The notes below the pieces were generated by a model that saw only the letters and a program-made list of their open reading frames with translations, was not told where the DNA came from and did no database searches. A stretch of 6,976 nucleotides of DNA, from NCBI GenBank assembly GCA_011049095.1, contig DSDE01000528.1:1-6976 (forward strand), read 5' to 3'. Numbering within the stretch: the stretch's first letter is position 1; each line of letters starts with the position of its first letter. Shown here piece by piece: positions 5,830-6,976 of the stretch. This DNA comes from Fidelibacterota bacterium (GTDB lineage Bacteria > Fidelibacterota > Fidelibacteria > Fidelibacterales > DSDE01). The translations under genes and the position numbers were made by a program.

Positions 5830-6060
5830 ATGGGAACAATCATTGGAATCTTAATTGCCATCGCCGTTGTCCTTTTTGGGGTTCTGCCAGCGCTATTTGG
5901 TATTTTGTCAGCAGTGGCAAGACTACTGGGCATAATTCTCAAAGTACTGGTTTATATTATTGTATTCGCCGTACTGGTGGCATTGGGGGCGCTCTTTCCC
6001 CTGCTGATTTTGCCAACCATTATCCTGCTGATTGTCTATTTTTTCAAAAACAAAAGCTAA
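5830..6060 (+). CDS. Small hydrophobic membrane protein of unknown function
   Basis: The 76-residue product is almost entirely hydrophobic, rich in Ile, Leu, Val, Ala and Gly, with probably two or three membrane-spanning helices: about 3-27 (with a Pro at 20), about 33-53, and about 54-71. The only charged residues are Arg31 and Lys38 in the interior and the basic tail KNKS. GAGGAG at 5821-5826 lies 3 bases before the ATG, a strong though closely spaced ribosome binding site, and the frame ends in TAA. It stands 21 bases upstream of the FG-GAP protein gene on the same strand, so the two are probably co-transcribed. I recognise no family; it is a plausible inner-membrane accessory protein, and no toxin or transport role can be shown. 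The clear Shine-Dalgarno and uniform hydrophobicity argue that it is real. Confidence 0.75.
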   Translation: MGTIIGILIAIAVVLFGVLPALFGILSAVARLLGIILKVLVYIIVFAVLVALGALFPLLILPTIILLIVYFFKNKS

Positions 6061-6081
6061 TTCTAAAAATAAGGAGGAAAA

Positions 6082-6976
6082 ATGAGGAACTTGTTAATGA
6101 CACTTTTAACTCTGATGGGAACGATGCTTTCTGCTCAGCCGTGGACGCAATTTGACGCGATGTTTAATCCCAGCGGCATTCCCAGTCTGCCCTTTAGTCA
6201 GCCCCGCTTTGCCGATCTGGATGGCGACGGCGATTTTGATATGATCATCGGCAACCTGAACGGCGCGCCTTTTTGCATGATGAATACCGGTAGCCGAACC
6301 TATCCAAAATTCACGACTAACGATACACTCCTGGCAAATGTCTCGTGGCTAGATGCAGAAATGGCTGTTTTTTATGATATTGACAATGACGGTGACCTGG
6401 ATATGATTTGCGGCGGCTATAACGGACTCACCCTTTACACTAATGAAGGGACCTCAGAGCATCCAAGCTTTCCGGCAGGTCTTCCTTTTGCCGAAACTGT
6501 AACGAGCGGAATGAATCCTATTCCCGATTTTGCCGATTTAGATGCAGACGGCGACCTGGATATGGTTTTAGGTTTCAGCGAAAGTGGCGCCGTAAAGATC
6601 TATACCAATATCGGCACGCCGGAAATCCCTCAATTTACAGATGCCCATAGCAGCCAGATTGTGGATGTGGGACTTTATGCCTATCCTACCTTTGGCGATC
6701 TGGACAATGATGGCGATACAGATTTGCTCATTGGCAAGGATGGTCACGGCTTCAGATATTTTATAAATATTGGCGACAGCAGCAACGCCGTTTGGCAGGA
6801 GAATTCCGCCCTCTTCTCTGGACTAGGAAATGATGACTACTGGAATTCTCCCGACTTGGTGGACCTCACCGGCAATGGCAAGCTTGACTTAGTCTTTGGC
6901 ACAGCATCGGGACCGATTTCATTTTATTGCAATACCGGAACCCCTGAAGCGCCGGCTTGGACAGTAAATACAAGCA
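6082..6976 (+). CDS. Secreted FG-GAP/VCBS-repeat beta-propeller protein (3' end missing)
   Basis: The frame is open from the ATG at 6082 to the window edge (298 residues visible). AAGGAGG at 6071-6077 lies 4 bases upstream. A signal peptide is clear: MRNLL, a hydrophobic stretch, and a likely cleavage after LSA (residue 18). Five repeats of about 54 residues follow, each with a calcium-binding aspartate loop: FADLDGDGDFD (43-53), YDIDNDGDLD (98-107), FADLDADGDLD (150-160), FGDLDNDGDTD (204-214) and the degenerate VDLTGNGKLD (260-269). After each loop comes a hydrophobic strand with G, then an aromatic-x-N-x-G-[ST] segment such as YTNIGTPEIPQF. This is the blade pattern of integrin-alpha-like propellers. 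Such proteins are exported and serve in adhesion, binding or as parts of larger surface proteins. A C-terminal sorting domain, for example of the type IX system, would lie outside the window. Confidence 0.9.
   Translation, partial: MRNLLMTLLTLMGTMLSAQPWTQFDAMFNPSGIPSLPFSQPRFADLDGDGDFDMIIGNLNGAPFCMMNTGSRTYPKFTTNDTLLANVSWLDAEMAVFYDIDNDGDLDMICGGYNGLTLYTNEGTSEHPSFPAGLPFAETVTSGMNPIPDFADLDADGDLDMVLGFSESGAVKIYTNIGTPEIPQFTDAHSSQIVDVGLYAYPTFGDLDNDGDTDLLIGKDGHGFRYFINIGDSSNAVWQENSALFSGLGNDDYWNSPDLVDLTGNGKLDLVFGTASGPISFYCNTGTPEAPAWTVNTS

Overview
The window looks like chromosomal DNA of a Gram-negative-type bacterium of moderate GC content. The two proteins with the clearest envelope character are an aromatic-rich, probably beta-barrel protein ending in Phe and a secreted FG-GAP/VCBS propeller. 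Together with a ribose-5-phosphate-type PLP synthase and an MEP-pathway IspH, they would fit the Fibrobacterota-Chlorobiota-Bacteroidota superphylum or neighbouring candidate phyla (Calditrichota or Marinimicrobia-like). This placement is an inference from gene style, not a phylogenetic result.

Minus-strand metabolic block (1-3653, transcribed right to left): nrnA (DHH/DHHA1 nanoRNase/pAp phosphatase), ispH (last MEP enzyme), pdxS and pdxT (the two subunits of PLP synthase), then the first 22 codons of dxs (first MEP enzyme), cut by the window edge. pdxS and pdxT abut (TAA directly followed by ATG), and pdxT and dxs overlap in an ATGA, so these three are surely co-transcribed. nrnA and ispH lie upstream in the same direction with gaps of about 115 and 160 bases. 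A plausible sigma70-like promoter lies just upstream of nrnA. Two starts differ from the longest reading frame: pdxS probably begins at 1516 and ispH at a TTG at 2534, both supported by a Shine-Dalgarno sequence and by family alignment.

Divergent intergenic region (3654-4221): no convincing gene. It holds the nrnA promoter, one array of degenerate 7-base repeats, and a cluster of TCCTYAAAT elements spaced 22 and 11 bases apart and ending in a 14-base palindrome, which may be an operator.

Plus-strand envelope block (4222-6976): a secreted or outer-membrane protein with two tandem N-terminal SH3/Sm-like repeats and an aromatic-rich, barrel-like C-terminal part; a 375-base intergenic region; a 76-residue, almost wholly hydrophobic membrane protein; and the first 298 residues of a secreted calcium-binding beta-propeller that runs off the right edge.

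The most unusual element is the intergenic region 5455-5829. Much of it consists of degenerate tandem repeats with different base compositions (GGAGTCG, AGAATGT, CYCCCAG, AATCACC, CATTCAT, AATCAAC) but all with the same 7-base period, running from the stop codon of one gene to the Shine-Dalgarno sequence of the next. Some blocks are approximate reverse complements of others, and a perfect 12-base inverted repeat sits in the middle. The same 7-base period recurs at 3748-3782. This resembles the heptanucleotide short tandem repeats known from heterocystous cyanobacteria, in what appears to be an unrelated genome.
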